From Acinetobacter kookii (lineage in GTDB: Bacteria > Pseudomonadota > Gammaproteobacteria > Pseudomonadales > Moraxellaceae): a stretch of 64,000 nt of DNA. A program made the position numbers and the translations under genes. How positions within the stretch are numbered: position 1 is the stretch's first letter; each line of letters starts with the position of its first letter. The DNA lies in contig NZ_FMYO01000001.1 of the NCBI RefSeq assembly GCF_900096895.1, forward strand, positions 124,001 to 188,000, read 5' to 3'. This document shows, in pieces, positions 18,690-27,212 of this stretch. A model generated the notes under the pieces. That model was not told where the DNA came from. It ran no database searches and was given only the letters and a program-made list of their open reading frames with translations.

Positions 18690-20255
18690 CTAATAACGAA
18701 TACAGTTACGTCCGCTATTTTTAGCCTGATAAAGTTTATTATCCGCCATTTTAAAAACTTCGCTCACATCGGTTGAGCTTTTAGGCCAAAATGCGATTCC
18801 AATAGACAGGGTAATTGTGCCGATAGTATTGCTGTTGCTTGATTCCATTGTTTTTCTTAAGCGTTCCGCAGCATTGTAAGCAACCTTAGGGTCTGAAGTG
18901 GTCATTAATACAATAAACTCTTCGCCTCCTGTCCGACAACAGATGTCTTCGTCCCTGAAGTTATTTTTCATCAAACTGGCCAGGGTTTTTAAAACGGCAT
19001 CGCCTTGATCATGACCATAGCTATCATTCACATTCTTAAAAAAATCGATATCAATTGCCAGCACAGCAAAACTTCTTCCTAAACTCACCAATTCTTTCAA
19101 GAAAATCTGCATACCGCGCCGATTATATAAACCCGTCAGTGGGTCAGTATTCACATGATGACGTAATTCAGTAATCTTTTCACTGAACGTTTGCGAGCTG
19201 AGTAATAATGACGTTCTAAACTTTAAAACTTCAAAATACCAGGGATCGACTTGTTTGATTTTATCTTGAATGTCTGGTTGATTAAGCATGCTGGCCATTT
19301 TTGCCAAACTGTTTAAAGGTGAAGAAATAAAGCGTGACATTCGCCAGACAATAAAAAAGATAAACAAATAAAAAATTAAAATTCCAACTGAAACTTTTAA
19401 AAGAATATCATTCGCCTGTTTGAACAACTCTTCCGTCGGTTGCTGGGAAACGATAATCCAGTTCACACTGGGAATATCTGCAAAACCTGCCAAATTTTCG
19501 ACACCCCGACTATTGATTAACCGGACACTTCCCATTCGTGTACGTGTCATATAATCCAGGCCAGTATTATTAATAATTTTTTCTCCAATTCTGCTCGGAT
19601 CAGGATGAAAAATAATTCGATTCTCCTGATCAATGACATACATATAACTTTTTTTAAAGTCATACTCGGTTGAAAGCATTTTCTGAATCAGATTATTTTT
19701 TTGTAAATAAATTGTGCCCCCCACCATACCCAGATAATTTTTATTCTGGTCATAAATAGGTTGAGACAGCAGCACAACAAGATTATGTCTAATTGACCAA
19801 TAGGGAGGAGAAATATACGTGCTTTTATGCTTTAAAGATTCAACAATTCCCACTGATTTATATGAAATATGGGGGCTCAAATTTAAACTTTGCGGTGCAA
19901 AAGAGATGACTCTTCCCTGTTTATCAACAATTAATAAGCTATTAAATTTGTTGGACTGATTTTTAAGACGCTTTGCTTCTTGTTGTATTAATTGAGGATT
20001 AGAAAAATCCTGTCCTAACAGGTCAGCACTATACTTTAACTCTTTGAGCATATCATCGAAATGCTGATCTGCGCTGTTGGCAACTTTTGAAGCATATTTG
20101 ACATTCACTAAAAGTGAATTCTGAATTAATTGGTCTTTAATGACATAATTGAGAATAAATACAGAAACAATAAACAAGCACGAAACACTGATAATAATTG
20201 AAATCAGGATCAGTTTGCGAAGATTTAATTTAAGTGCCAAAAGAATCTGTTTCAA
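18690..20255 (-). CDS. membrane diguanylate cyclase with Cache sensor
   Basis: A 521-aa protein: N-terminal membrane segment (about 15-38), a large periplasmic double-Cache-type domain (about 40-280), a second membrane segment (about 288-305), a HAMP-like linker and a C-terminal GGDEF domain (about 360-521). The active motif GGEEF is at 443-447. The product-inhibition site RDED (434-437) lies five residues before it. The substrate-binding Asp-Asn pattern (DIDFFKNVNDSYGHDQGD) is complete. It should make c-di-GMP in response to a periplasmic ligand. It is convergent with the EAL protein, a pairing of opposite activities. Confidence 0.92.
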   Translation of the reverse strand: MKQILLALKLNLRKLILISIIISVSCLFIVSVFILNYVIKDQLIQNSLLVNVKYASKVANSADQHFDDMLKELKYSADLLGQDFSNPQLIQQEAKRLKNQSNKFNSLLIVDKQGRVISFAPQSLNLSPHISYKSVGIVESLKHKSTYISPPYWSIRHNLVVLLSQPIYDQNKNYLGMVGGTIYLQKNNLIQKMLSTEYDFKKSYMYVIDQENRIIFHPDPSRIGEKIINNTGLDYMTRTRMGSVRLINSRGVENLAGFADIPSVNWIIVSQQPTEELFKQANDILLKVSVGILIFYLFIFFIVWRMSRFISSPLNSLAKMASMLNQPDIQDKIKQVDPWYFEVLKFRTSLLLSSQTFSEKITELRHHVNTDPLTGLYNRRGMQIFLKELVSLGRSFAVLAIDIDFFKNVNDSYGHDQGDAVLKTLASLMKNNFRDEDICCRTGGEEFIVLMTTSDPKVAYNAAERLRKTMESSNSNTIGTITLSIGIAFWPKSSTDVSEVFKMADNKLYQAKNSGRNCIRY

Positions 20256-20355
20256 AAACCTGATCCCGAACGAGTGTGACTTTATTTACATTCTATAACA
20301 TATTTAATGATTAATTTAACAAATTTATTTGAAATAAACTAGATCATTTATGCTT

Positions 20356-20393
20356 TTAAGCTCTGGTCTTGAGTAACTGGAACCAGAGCTTAA
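20356..20393. repeat. 12-base inverted repeat
   Basis: TTAAGCTCTGGT and ACCAGAGCTTAA around a 14-base loop, about 100 bases upstream of the cyclase start. No T-run follows, so it is not an obvious terminator. It could be a regulator site or an mRNA leader hairpin. Confidence 0.4.
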
Positions 20394-20453
20394 TGCGTAA
20401 ATCACAGTATAAATTTAAAGCTGAAAAATTGAAAAACTAAATTATAAATTGGC

Positions 20454-20645
20454 TCAAAATTTACTATCAGCAGTCCATTTTACATTCGCATCAGCCCAAG
20501 GCTGCTATGAAAAAGCCATACCTAAAATCTCTGCATACGTTTGTTGTGGTGGATTGATATTTGACTTGGCTGTCGATGAATTCTGACTGTCGAAGTTTCC
20601 ACCACATGTGGACAATAAAAATTCTGAAAGTACGGCTAATACCGC
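20454..20645 (-). pseudogene. remnant of a small lipoprotein gene
   Basis: The frame reads VLAVLSEFLLSTCGGNF, a hydrophobic run ending in Cys like a lipobox, then a polar part (SQNSSTAKSNINPPQQTYAE). It has an internal TAG and ends QPWADANVKWTADSKF before a TGA. There is a stop just before the hydrophobic run and no start codon. It appears to be a decayed gene. Confidence 0.35.
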
Positions 20646-20718
20646 TTAGGATTCAAGGCTCAAATCATTTTTACGATATGAACATTTGTTTTAAAAAATA
20701 TATTTACCGAATAATCTA

Positions 20719-20940
20719 TTAGCTTGATTCGATGTCATACACCCAGTTTTTGGCTTGCTGGTCAGTGATACTTTCACAGACATAGTAGTCATGATCCCAT
20801 GCATCTTGATGGAAGATTTCTTTTTTGCTGTAAGCCACCTGTTTACCATTTTCGACACAGACAAAGCTGTCGCCTTGGTCTTTGACTTGGGTTCCGTTAA
20901 GGAAACCACCAATACAGAGGAAGCGGGATTGTTTGGGCAT
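20719..20940 (-). CDS. 73-aa protein, unknown function
   Basis: Starts MPKQSRFLCIGGFLNGTQV and alternates hydrophobic and polar residues as in a small beta-rich domain (VKDQGDSFVCVENGKQVAYS). It contains three Cys and no signal peptide. No family is recognised. An overlapping frame at 20691-20912 is a shadow with lower protein character. Confidence 0.5.
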   Translation of the reverse strand: MPKQSRFLCIGGFLNGTQVKDQGDSFVCVENGKQVAYSKKEIFHQDAWDHDYYVCESITDQQAKNWVYDIESS

Positions 20941-21134
20941 GTGCTTAGATCAACTTTTTAAATCACTACAACTTGCGTGATTAAACGATGTATTGCTACA
21001 ACTGTAAAGTGTATCCAACAACATGAATATAGAAACTTTTAATCAGACCAAGTACATCTTGATCTGATAATTTAAAATCATATTCAATACATATGAATCC
21101 GAGTAAAAAATACTAGAAGATGTTGATTTTCTAG

Positions 21135-22121
21135 CTATCCTAAAAATTCATCCGCTGTTAAAGCATGCTTTTCAATAAATTGTGTGTATTCTCTTAGTCT
21201 TGCAATTGTCTGGTCAATATTAACTAAGCCTGTTTCCTTATTCTTCACAAGATATTTTGTAGTGAGGATAGTCATTGTTTCTCCCTTCCCAAATCTTGCT
21301 GGTTTTTCGAAACTTAAACCTTCCTGCTTAGCTTTATTTAAATAGTGTTTATAACAAATATCTCTAAATTTTTTATCATTTTCAGCTTTATTACTATTAA
21401 TTTTTAAAACCAAATCATCTTGTTGGATTTGTAAATATTGTAGACAAAATTCATTTCTTTGAAATGCCCACCAATAACCCATAAATCCACCATTAGGGTT
21501 AGATACATACCCCCAATCTCCACGCTTTAAGTCTTGTTGAAGATATTTGAAAAATCCAATCCAATTTTTATTATTCCACTTTTCTTTAACCGCAAATGCA
21601 TTTACTTCATTTTCAATAGATTTAATATAATCTTTGAAGTCATTAAAAATGTCGCTTGATACATCTTCAAAGTTATCTAAAACTGCAATCAGCTTATTTC
21701 TAGAAAAGATTTTAAATCCATCATTGATTTCTTTTTTATAATTTGATTGATCATGGGTTTTAAAGAAGATAGCTAATACATTTTCCTCTCCAACTTCAGA
21801 GGCTATTATATTTTTATATCTAGTTAATTGATCACCATGTGCTTTTGTACCAGTCTTATCCTCAATAATGATAGAAAATTCATTTATTTTAAGTAGGATA
21901 TCAATATTTTTATATTGTTTAGAAAGACTGAAGTTTTCAAATTTCTCAGGCATTTCTTTATTTTCTAATTTAAAAAATTCTGAGATTAAACTTAAAGCAC
22001 AATTTTTTAGATCTTGATTAACATGCATATATTTAGGATTTGCATGATCTAATAACCAAAAAATAAAAGCATCTTGCGATAATTCTTTTGTTGCATATTT
22101 AAAAATATTTGGCTTATCCAT
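21135..22121 (-). CDS. PD-(D/E)XK nuclease-superfamily protein
   Basis: About 328 aa. The N-terminal half has the nuclease core: NIDILLKINEFSIIIEDKTG carries the Asp...Glu-x-Lys arrangement, and GDQLTRYKNI follows, as in PD-(D/E)XK proteins of the PF14281 type (family assignment from memory). The C-terminal half (about 190-328) is a separate aromatic-rich domain (NPNGGFMGYWWAFQRNEFCL). Function is unknown; such proteins are often found in defence or repair settings. I chose the ATG at 22121 with GAG upstream over a TTG at 22133. It is downstream of acnB, behind its terminator, and noticeably more AT-rich than acnB, suggesting acquisition. Confidence 0.65.
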   Translation of the reverse strand: MDKPNIFKYATKELSQDAFIFWLLDHANPKYMHVNQDLKNCALSLISEFFKLENKEMPEKFENFSLSKQYKNIDILLKINEFSIIIEDKTGTKAHGDQLTRYKNIIASEVGEENVLAIFFKTHDQSNYKKEINDGFKIFSRNKLIAVLDNFEDVSSDIFNDFKDYIKSIENEVNAFAVKEKWNNKNWIGFFKYLQQDLKRGDWGYVSNPNGGFMGYWWAFQRNEFCLQYLQIQQDDLVLKINSNKAENDKKFRDICYKHYLNKAKQEGLSFEKPARFGKGETMTILTTKYLVKNKETGLVNIDQTIARLREYTQFIEKHALTADEFLG

Positions 22122-22134
22122 TTTTATACTCAAA

Positions 22135-22164
22135 AAATAAGGGCTGATAAATCAGCCCTTATTT
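22135..22164 (-). terminator. acnB terminator
   Basis: AAATAAGGGCTGAT, AA, ATCAGCCCTTATTT: perfect 14-base arms flanked by A and T runs, so it can work on either strand. It lies 31 bases after the acnB stop and separates acnB from the nuclease-like gene. Confidence 0.8.
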
Positions 22165-22194
22165 TTAACTCATTTTATCTTAATTTTCAATCAA

Positions 22195-24834
22195 TTAAGA
22201 CAATTGAGCAGCAGCAATTTTCTTGGTATCGATGTCTTTAGCAGCATCTGTATACTCGCCCATCTTGTCGAAGTTCAAGTATTGGTAGATTTCAGCAGAC
22301 ATGCTGTCGATTTGAGCTGCATATTGTTGGTATTCTTCTGGAGTTGGTAATTTACCAAGTACAGCAGCAACAGATGCAAGTTCAGCAGAAGCCAAGTAAA
22401 CGTTAGCGCCTTGACCTAAACGGTTCGGGAAGTTACGAGTAGAAGTCGATACACAAGTCGTGTTCGGAGCTACACGTGCCTGGTTACCCATACATAATGA
22501 ACAGCCTGGCATTTCAGTACGCGCGCCAGCTTTACCATAAATGTTATAGAAACCTTCTTCCATCAATTGGTGCTCGTCCATACGAGTTGGAGGAGCCAAC
22601 CATAAACGAGTAGACAATGAACCACCAGGTACTTTATCAAGTAATTTACCAGCAGCACGGAAGTGACCGATGTTTGTCATACATGAACCAACGAATACTT
22701 CGTCAATTTTCACGCCTTGAACGTCAGAAAGAAGTTTAGCGTCATCTGGGTCGTTCGGGCAGCAAAGGATAGGTTCTTTGATGTCTGCAAGGTCAATTTC
22801 ATACACTTTAGTGTATTCAGCATCAGCATCAGCTTTAAGAAGTGATGGGTTCGCTAACCATTTTTCCATGTTCTCAACACGGCGAGCCATAGTACGCGCA
22901 TCGCCATAACCTTCAGAAATCATCCACTTAAGCATGGTGATGTTTGAACGAAGGTATTCAGCAACTTTCTCTTCAGAAAGCGTGATTGAACAGCCAGCAG
23001 CAGAACGTTCAGCAGAAGCATCAGAAAGTTCGAACGCTTGCTCTACAGTGAGGTCAGTTTCCATTTCTGTTAAGTCGATTTCTAATATACGACCAGAGAA
23101 GATGTTTTTCTTACCTTTCTTCTCTACAGTTAAGTCACCTTCTTTAATTGCGTAGTAAGGAATCGCATGTACAAGGTCACGTAAAGTGATACCAGGCTGC
23201 ATTTTACCTTTGAACTTCACAAGTACAGACTCAGGCATGTCAAGTGGCATAACACCAGTTGCTGCAGCGAACGCTACAAGACCAGAACCCGCTGGGAATG
23301 AAATACCGATTGGGAAACGAGTATGCGAGTCACCACCAGTACCAACTGTATCTGGAAGAAGCATACGGTTTAACCAAGAGTGGATAATACCGTCACCTGG
23401 ACGTAAAGACACACCGCCACGGTTCATGATGAAATCAGGAAGCGTGTGTTGCATTTGTACGTCAACTGGTTTTGGATACGCAGCTGTGTGACAGAAAGAT
23501 TGCATAACGAGGTCAGCAGAGAAACCTAGGCAAGCCAAGTCTTTCAATTCGTCACGAGTCATTGGACCAGTTGTATCTTGAGAACCAACAGTCGTCATCT
23601 TAGGTTCGCAGTAAGTACCTGGACGAACACCTTGACCTTCTGGAAGACCACAAGCGCGACCTACCATTTTTTGAGCTTGAGTGAAGCCTTTACCAGTATT
23701 CTCAGGTTGAACCGGAGTACGGAATAAAGTTGAAGGTGCAAGACCTAAAGCTTCACGTGCTTTAGCTGTTAGACCACGACCAACGATCAGGTTGATACGG
23801 CCACCAGCACGCACTTCGTCTAGAAGCACTGGAGTTTTAAGTTCAGCTTCAGCGATTTGCTCGCCATTTTTAGAAGCAGTCACTTTTGCAGCGGCATGAT
23901 CGATGTTAAGAACGATTTCGTCGCCCATGTTCATGTTAGCAACGTCGATCTCGATCGGTAATGCACCAGCATCTTCCATCGTGTTGAAGAAAATCGGAGC
24001 GATCTTAGAACCTAAGCAGTAACCACCGTCTTTTTTGTTCGGGATGTGAGCGATTTCGTCACCGAAGAACCAAAGTACAGAGTTAGTTGCAGATTTACGA
24101 GAAGAACCTGTACCAACAACGTCACCTACATAAGCAACCTGGTTGCCTTTCGCGATGAGTTCTTTGATTTGGTTTAACGGACCAACTTCACCAGGAACTT
24201 CCGGGTTAATACCGTCACGTACGTTTTTCAACATCGCATTTGCATGTAATGGGATGTCTGGACGGCTCCAAGCGTCTTGAGCTGGAGACAAGTCATCAGT
24301 GTTGGTTTCACCAGTAACTTTGAATACTGTTAATTTGATTTCTTCTGGAACATCTTTACGGCTTGTGAACCATTCAGCATCAGCCCAAGATTGAAGCACA
24401 GCTTTTGCATTTGCGTTACCTGCTTTCGCTTTATCAGCTACGTCGTGGAATGCATCAAATACAAGAAGAGTTTTTTTCAGCGCTTCAGCAGCAAGCTCAC
24501 CAAGAGCAGCATCATCAAGTAAAGCAACTAAAGGCGCAACGTTATAACCACCAAGCATAGTACCTAGTAAGTAAACCGCACGTTCTTTAGAAACTAATGG
24601 AGAAGTTGTTTCACCTTTTGCCACGGCAGCCAAGAAAGCAGCTTTAACATAAGCAGCTTGATCAACACCTGCTGGAACACGGTTTTCAAGCAAGTCAACT
24701 AAAAATGCTTCTTCTCCAGCTGGGGGATTTTTTAATAGTTCAACCAAGTCAGCTGTTTGAGCATCGTCAAGTGGCTTCGGTGGGACTCCGAGTGCAGCAC
24801 GTTCTGCAACGTGTTGGCGGTAAGCTTCTAGCAC
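22195..24834 (-). CDS. acnB: aconitate hydratase B
   Basis: Converts citrate to isocitrate in the TCA cycle and also handles 2-methylisocitrate. 879 aa from the GTG at 24834; this start gives VLEAYRQHVAERAALG, aligning with the known AcnB N-terminus, and has AGAGGA 9 bases upstream. The longer frame to 24885 is unlikely. The HEAT-like N-terminal domain (1-160) is typical of AcnB. Iron-sulfur cysteines are seen in the VGSCMTN and PGCSLCMGN segments. The gene is markedly richer in GC and in preferred codons than its AT-rich neighbours, as expected for a highly expressed core gene. It has its own terminator. Confidence 0.97.
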   Translation of the reverse strand: MLEAYRQHVAERAALGVPPKPLDDAQTADLVELLKNPPAGEEAFLVDLLENRVPAGVDQAAYVKAAFLAAVAKGETTSPLVSKERAVYLLGTMLGGYNVAPLVALLDDAALGELAAEALKKTLLVFDAFHDVADKAKAGNANAKAVLQSWADAEWFTSRKDVPEEIKLTVFKVTGETNTDDLSPAQDAWSRPDIPLHANAMLKNVRDGINPEVPGEVGPLNQIKELIAKGNQVAYVGDVVGTGSSRKSATNSVLWFFGDEIAHIPNKKDGGYCLGSKIAPIFFNTMEDAGALPIEIDVANMNMGDEIVLNIDHAAAKVTASKNGEQIAEAELKTPVLLDEVRAGGRINLIVGRGLTAKAREALGLAPSTLFRTPVQPENTGKGFTQAQKMVGRACGLPEGQGVRPGTYCEPKMTTVGSQDTTGPMTRDELKDLACLGFSADLVMQSFCHTAAYPKPVDVQMQHTLPDFIMNRGGVSLRPGDGIIHSWLNRMLLPDTVGTGGDSHTRFPIGISFPAGSGLVAFAAATGVMPLDMPESVLVKFKGKMQPGITLRDLVHAIPYYAIKEGDLTVEKKGKKNIFSGRILEIDLTEMETDLTVEQAFELSDASAERSAAGCSITLSEEKVAEYLRSNITMLKWMISEGYGDARTMARRVENMEKWLANPSLLKADADAEYTKVYEIDLADIKEPILCCPNDPDDAKLLSDVQGVKIDEVFVGSCMTNIGHFRAAGKLLDKVPGGSLSTRLWLAPPTRMDEHQLMEEGFYNIYGKAGARTEMPGCSLCMGNQARVAPNTTCVSTSTRNFPNRLGQGANVYLASAELASVAAVLGKLPTPEEYQQYAAQIDSMSAEIYQYLNFDKMGEYTDAAKDIDTKKIAAAQLS

Positions 24835-25078
24835 GGTGTTATTCCTCTTTTTTAAAAAATTATTTACGAATTCCAGCTTATTCAAAGCTTCGCAAATAAT
24901 ATGGACTGCTAAATTTTACTAAAATTCCAGTTAAAAGTTAATGCAAGTACAGTGTTTCTTTGTGATGCCCATTATTTTGTAGCTAAATGATGCGCATATC
25001 GATTACACAATAAGCAAATCCTTCACTTTTAAAGCTTTTTAATGATGAAAATTCACTTTTAATGGAACATTAAACATA

Positions 25079-25106
25079 AAAAAGACAACCTTATGTTGCC
25101 TTTTTT
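25079..25106 (-). terminator. Rho-independent terminator
   Basis: AAAAGACAAC / GTTGCCTTTT stem (one mismatch) with A and T runs on both sides, 22 bases after the stop of the 90-aa gene. It can act in both directions. Confidence 0.6.
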
Positions 25107-25128
25107 GCTTTTATAAAAATATTCAACC

Positions 25129-25401
25129 TTAGTGGACAGTGGTTGCTGTTAAATATTGAGCTAATTCCGCGCGATTCCCGGTAAATTTAACGGCACATTC
25201 ATCTTCAAACAAGCCTTGATACTGATTACTGGCAAATGAAATATCAACCAGATAGCGTGGATAATGCTGATCTGGCAATTTTTTGCGCAGAAACACTTTA
25301 TCTCCCACACTCAGGACATAATTTGCCCCACCAATAATCGCTACACCGTGCTCATCTTCCAAGAGCAAATCTTCATGATGCAAGTAGCCAATCACATCCA
25401 T
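25129..25401 (-). CDS. 90-aa cytoplasmic protein, unknown function
   Basis: Starts MDVIGYLHHEDLLLEDEHGV. I chose the ATG at 25401 because TGGAG lies 7 bases upstream; the frame is open to 25449 but the extra residues are unlikely. The protein is compact, acidic and beta-rich, without signal or membrane segments. No family is recognised. It is a single gene with a terminator behind it. Confidence 0.6.
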   Translation of the reverse strand: MDVIGYLHHEDLLLEDEHGVAIIGGANYVLSVGDKVFLRKKLPDQHYPRYLVDISFASNQYQGLFEDECAVKFTGNRAELAQYLTATTVH

Positions 25402-25534
25402 ATTTCTACTCCAGTCGTTATAATTCTTCACCTCATTATTCAATAACAAGATAAGCTTTTCTATATTTTTGCTTAAGCAAATGTCACAATTTATTTTTTA
25501 ATTTTGCTTAGGCTATTTTATACATGGTTATAAA

Positions 25535-25556
25535 AAACCGTTCATTAGAACGGTTT
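25535..25556 (-). terminator. Rho-independent terminator overlapping a stop codon
   Basis: AAACCGTTC / GAACGGTTT with a 4-base loop; on the minus strand it ends in a T-run. It includes the last codons of the lipoprotein gene. Confidence 0.75.
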
Positions 25557-25907
25557 ATAATTTGGCATCTTGTCATGCGGCGTGGCGATACATTTTTCGG
25601 TGATTTTCTGCTTGAACTGATTACGGCTGGCTTCCGGATCTTGAGTGATTTCCTGCAATGGAAATGCATAAACCTGTTCAATAATATCCAGAATAAAGGT
25701 TTTGGTGATTTGATCTTCAATCTTGTTGGCGTGTTCTATCGCTGCCTCTTTGGTAATGGTATTTTGACGGTCATACATAATATTGTTTGCCGCATTACCC
25801 ATACTTGTACAATAGCCTTTCCACTGCTCTTCAGGTGTTAATGGCTTCTTTTCAGTACAGCCCACCAAAGCAACCAATGCCACCAAAGTGAATAACTTTT
25901 TCATCAA
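25545..25907 (-). CDS. small lipoprotein, unknown function
   Basis: A 120-aa protein with a clear lipoprotein signal: MMKK, hydrophobic LFTLVALVALVG, Cys17 in VGCTEKK. The mature part is helical and charged with two further cysteines (GYCTSMGN and EKCIATP). No domain is recognised. GGAGAGAT lies upstream of the ATG pair. Single gene with a tight terminator. Confidence 0.75.
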   Translation of the reverse strand: MMKKLFTLVALVALVGCTEKKPLTPEEQWKGYCTSMGNAANNIMYDRQNTITKEAAIEHANKIEDQITKTFILDIIEQVYAFPLQEITQDPEASRNQFKQKITEKCIATPHDKMPNYKPF

Positions 25908-26024
25908 TATCTCTCCTGTTGCCTCCTATCATAATCAAAGTTAGGCAAAATACGAAATCATGGAAACCGGATATCCAGAAAAATCATGAGCGAAATAAGA
26001 TGAATGATACAAATAAGATAAACC

Positions 26025-26126
26025 CTATTTTAGGTTAAGGTGTTCAATAAATACGTGGAATGGAACCTGGGTATGTTTTAACTCATCTGCTTTAAATGAT
26101 GCACGCCATTTCAAATAATCAGTCAG
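26025..26126 (-). pseudogene. short C-terminal gene fragment
   Basis: 33 coding-like codons (LTDYLKWRASFKADELKHTQ and on) ending in TAG, preceded by a TAA and with no start. It probably survives from a deleted gene. Otherwise 25908-26359 holds only the cold-shock leader. Confidence 0.25.
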
Positions 26127-26359
26127 TTACAAATTTCAGTTATAAAAAACAGCGATAGGTAGTCTATTCATTTGCATAAGCTCAAACATAGCTGTATGCT
26201 TAAGGATAACTAGAAAAATAGTTTGTTCTGGTAAATCTTCTTGTATTTCGCAGTTTTAGTCATAATCCTTCGTTTTTCAGATTTAAAGTTCCATTCTTCT
26301 TTTCAAGTTAAATTATCTGGCTTTTCAATAAGCTAAAAACATTTTTATAGGATTGTATT

Positions 26360-26569
26360 ATGTCTAACACTGTAAAAGGCACTGTTAAATGGTTTAACGA
26401 AACTAAAGGTTTCGGTTTTATTCAACAAGAAAATGGCCCGGACGTTTTCGCTCATTTCAGCGAAATCACAGGTTCTGGCTTCAAAACTTTAGCTGAAGGC
26501 CAACAAGTTGAATTCAGCATCGCTCAAGGTCAAAAAGGCCCGAATGCTGTAAACATCGTAGCACTATAA
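26360..26569 (+). CDS. CspA-family cold-shock protein
   Basis: A 69-aa single OB-fold protein that binds RNA and single-stranded DNA and acts as an RNA chaperone. RNP1 (KGFGFIQ) and RNP2 (VFAHFSEI) are intact, and the length is standard. TTTATAGGATTG lies before the ATG. No gene is found in the ~230 bases upstream, leaving room for a long leader of the type used for cold regulation in this family. Two strong hairpin terminators follow. Confidence 0.95.
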   Translation: MSNTVKGTVKWFNETKGFGFIQQENGPDVFAHFSEITGSGFKTLAEGQQVEFSIAQGQKGPNAVNIVAL

Positions 26570-26575
26570 TTTTAA

Positions 26576-26609
26576 AATCACGCTTGCCTGCTGCAAGCGT
26601 GATTTTTTT
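26576..26609 (+). terminator. cold-shock gene terminator 1
   Basis: AATCACGCTTGC / GCAAGCGTGATT, 5-base loop, then a T-run. Confidence 0.9.
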
Positions 26610-26614
26610 AAGAA

Positions 26615-26640
26615 GCGAGAGTCAAACTCTCGCTTTTTTT
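26615..26640 (+). terminator. terminator 2, back-up
   Basis: GCGAGAGT / ACTCTCGC, 3-base loop, then seven T. It follows the first terminator by 5 bases. Confidence 0.85.
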
Positions 26641-26668
26641 GTGCTTTATAAAATGCTTATGCGCTAAC

Positions 26669-27106
26669 TTATGGCGTTTTATTTAACAATTGATCTACCA
26701 GTTCATTGATTTTAGTTTCGGTACTCCGCCATTTATTTAATGCAAATCCTCCATTGCCTTTTAATCTGAAGGATGCTTCAGACACCTGGCGGCCATTCTG
26801 AATCAAGTTAAACCGTGCAGACACCATATATGGCGCAAGATCCCATGCTCTTAAAGCAGTATAATGCAGTGTAGTCTGACAGAAACTTAAATTATCGGTT
26901 TCTTTGTAGGTTTGTGCCTGAATGTTGTAGCGTGCAAAACTCTTCACAACCAATTGATCAAAATTATTAATGATGACTTTTGGATTATGAACAATACATA
27001 CCTGCTTAATCGACTCCGGATGAAATCCAGTGCTGTTATTCACCTGAATAGCCGTACAACCGGTCAAGCCACTCGCCACCATTCCCACAATCAATAATTT
27101 TTTCAT
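26669..27106 (-). CDS. Sbal_3080-like lipoprotein
   Basis: A 145-aa protein with lipoprotein signal (KKLLIVGMVASGLTGC, Cys17). The mature domain has VCIVHNPKVIINNF near the start, two cysteines and a repeated beta pattern (TTLHYTALRAWDLAPYMVSA), recalling the Sbal_3080 lipoprotein family (recognised by pattern, not searched). Function is unknown. Convergent with the cold-shock gene. Confidence 0.65.
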   Translation of the reverse strand: MKKLLIVGMVASGLTGCTAIQVNNSTGFHPESIKQVCIVHNPKVIINNFDQLVVKSFARYNIQAQTYKETDNLSFCQTTLHYTALRAWDLAPYMVSARFNLIQNGRQVSEASFRLKGNGGFALNKWRSTETKINELVDQLLNKTP

Positions 27107-27162
27107 TCTAACCCTTCTTATAATTAATAATAAAACAGTAAAAACAATATTTTATATCATAA

Positions 27163-27182
27163 AAAACCGCCCGAAGGCGGTT
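27163..27182 (-). terminator. tamB terminator
   Basis: AACCGCC, CGAA, GGCGGTT stem preceded by six A, which are T on the transcribed strand; 31 bases after the tamB stop. Confidence 0.8.
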
Positions 27183-27212
27183 AATGATGAAAAGAAGATC
27201 ACAACGCTAAAT

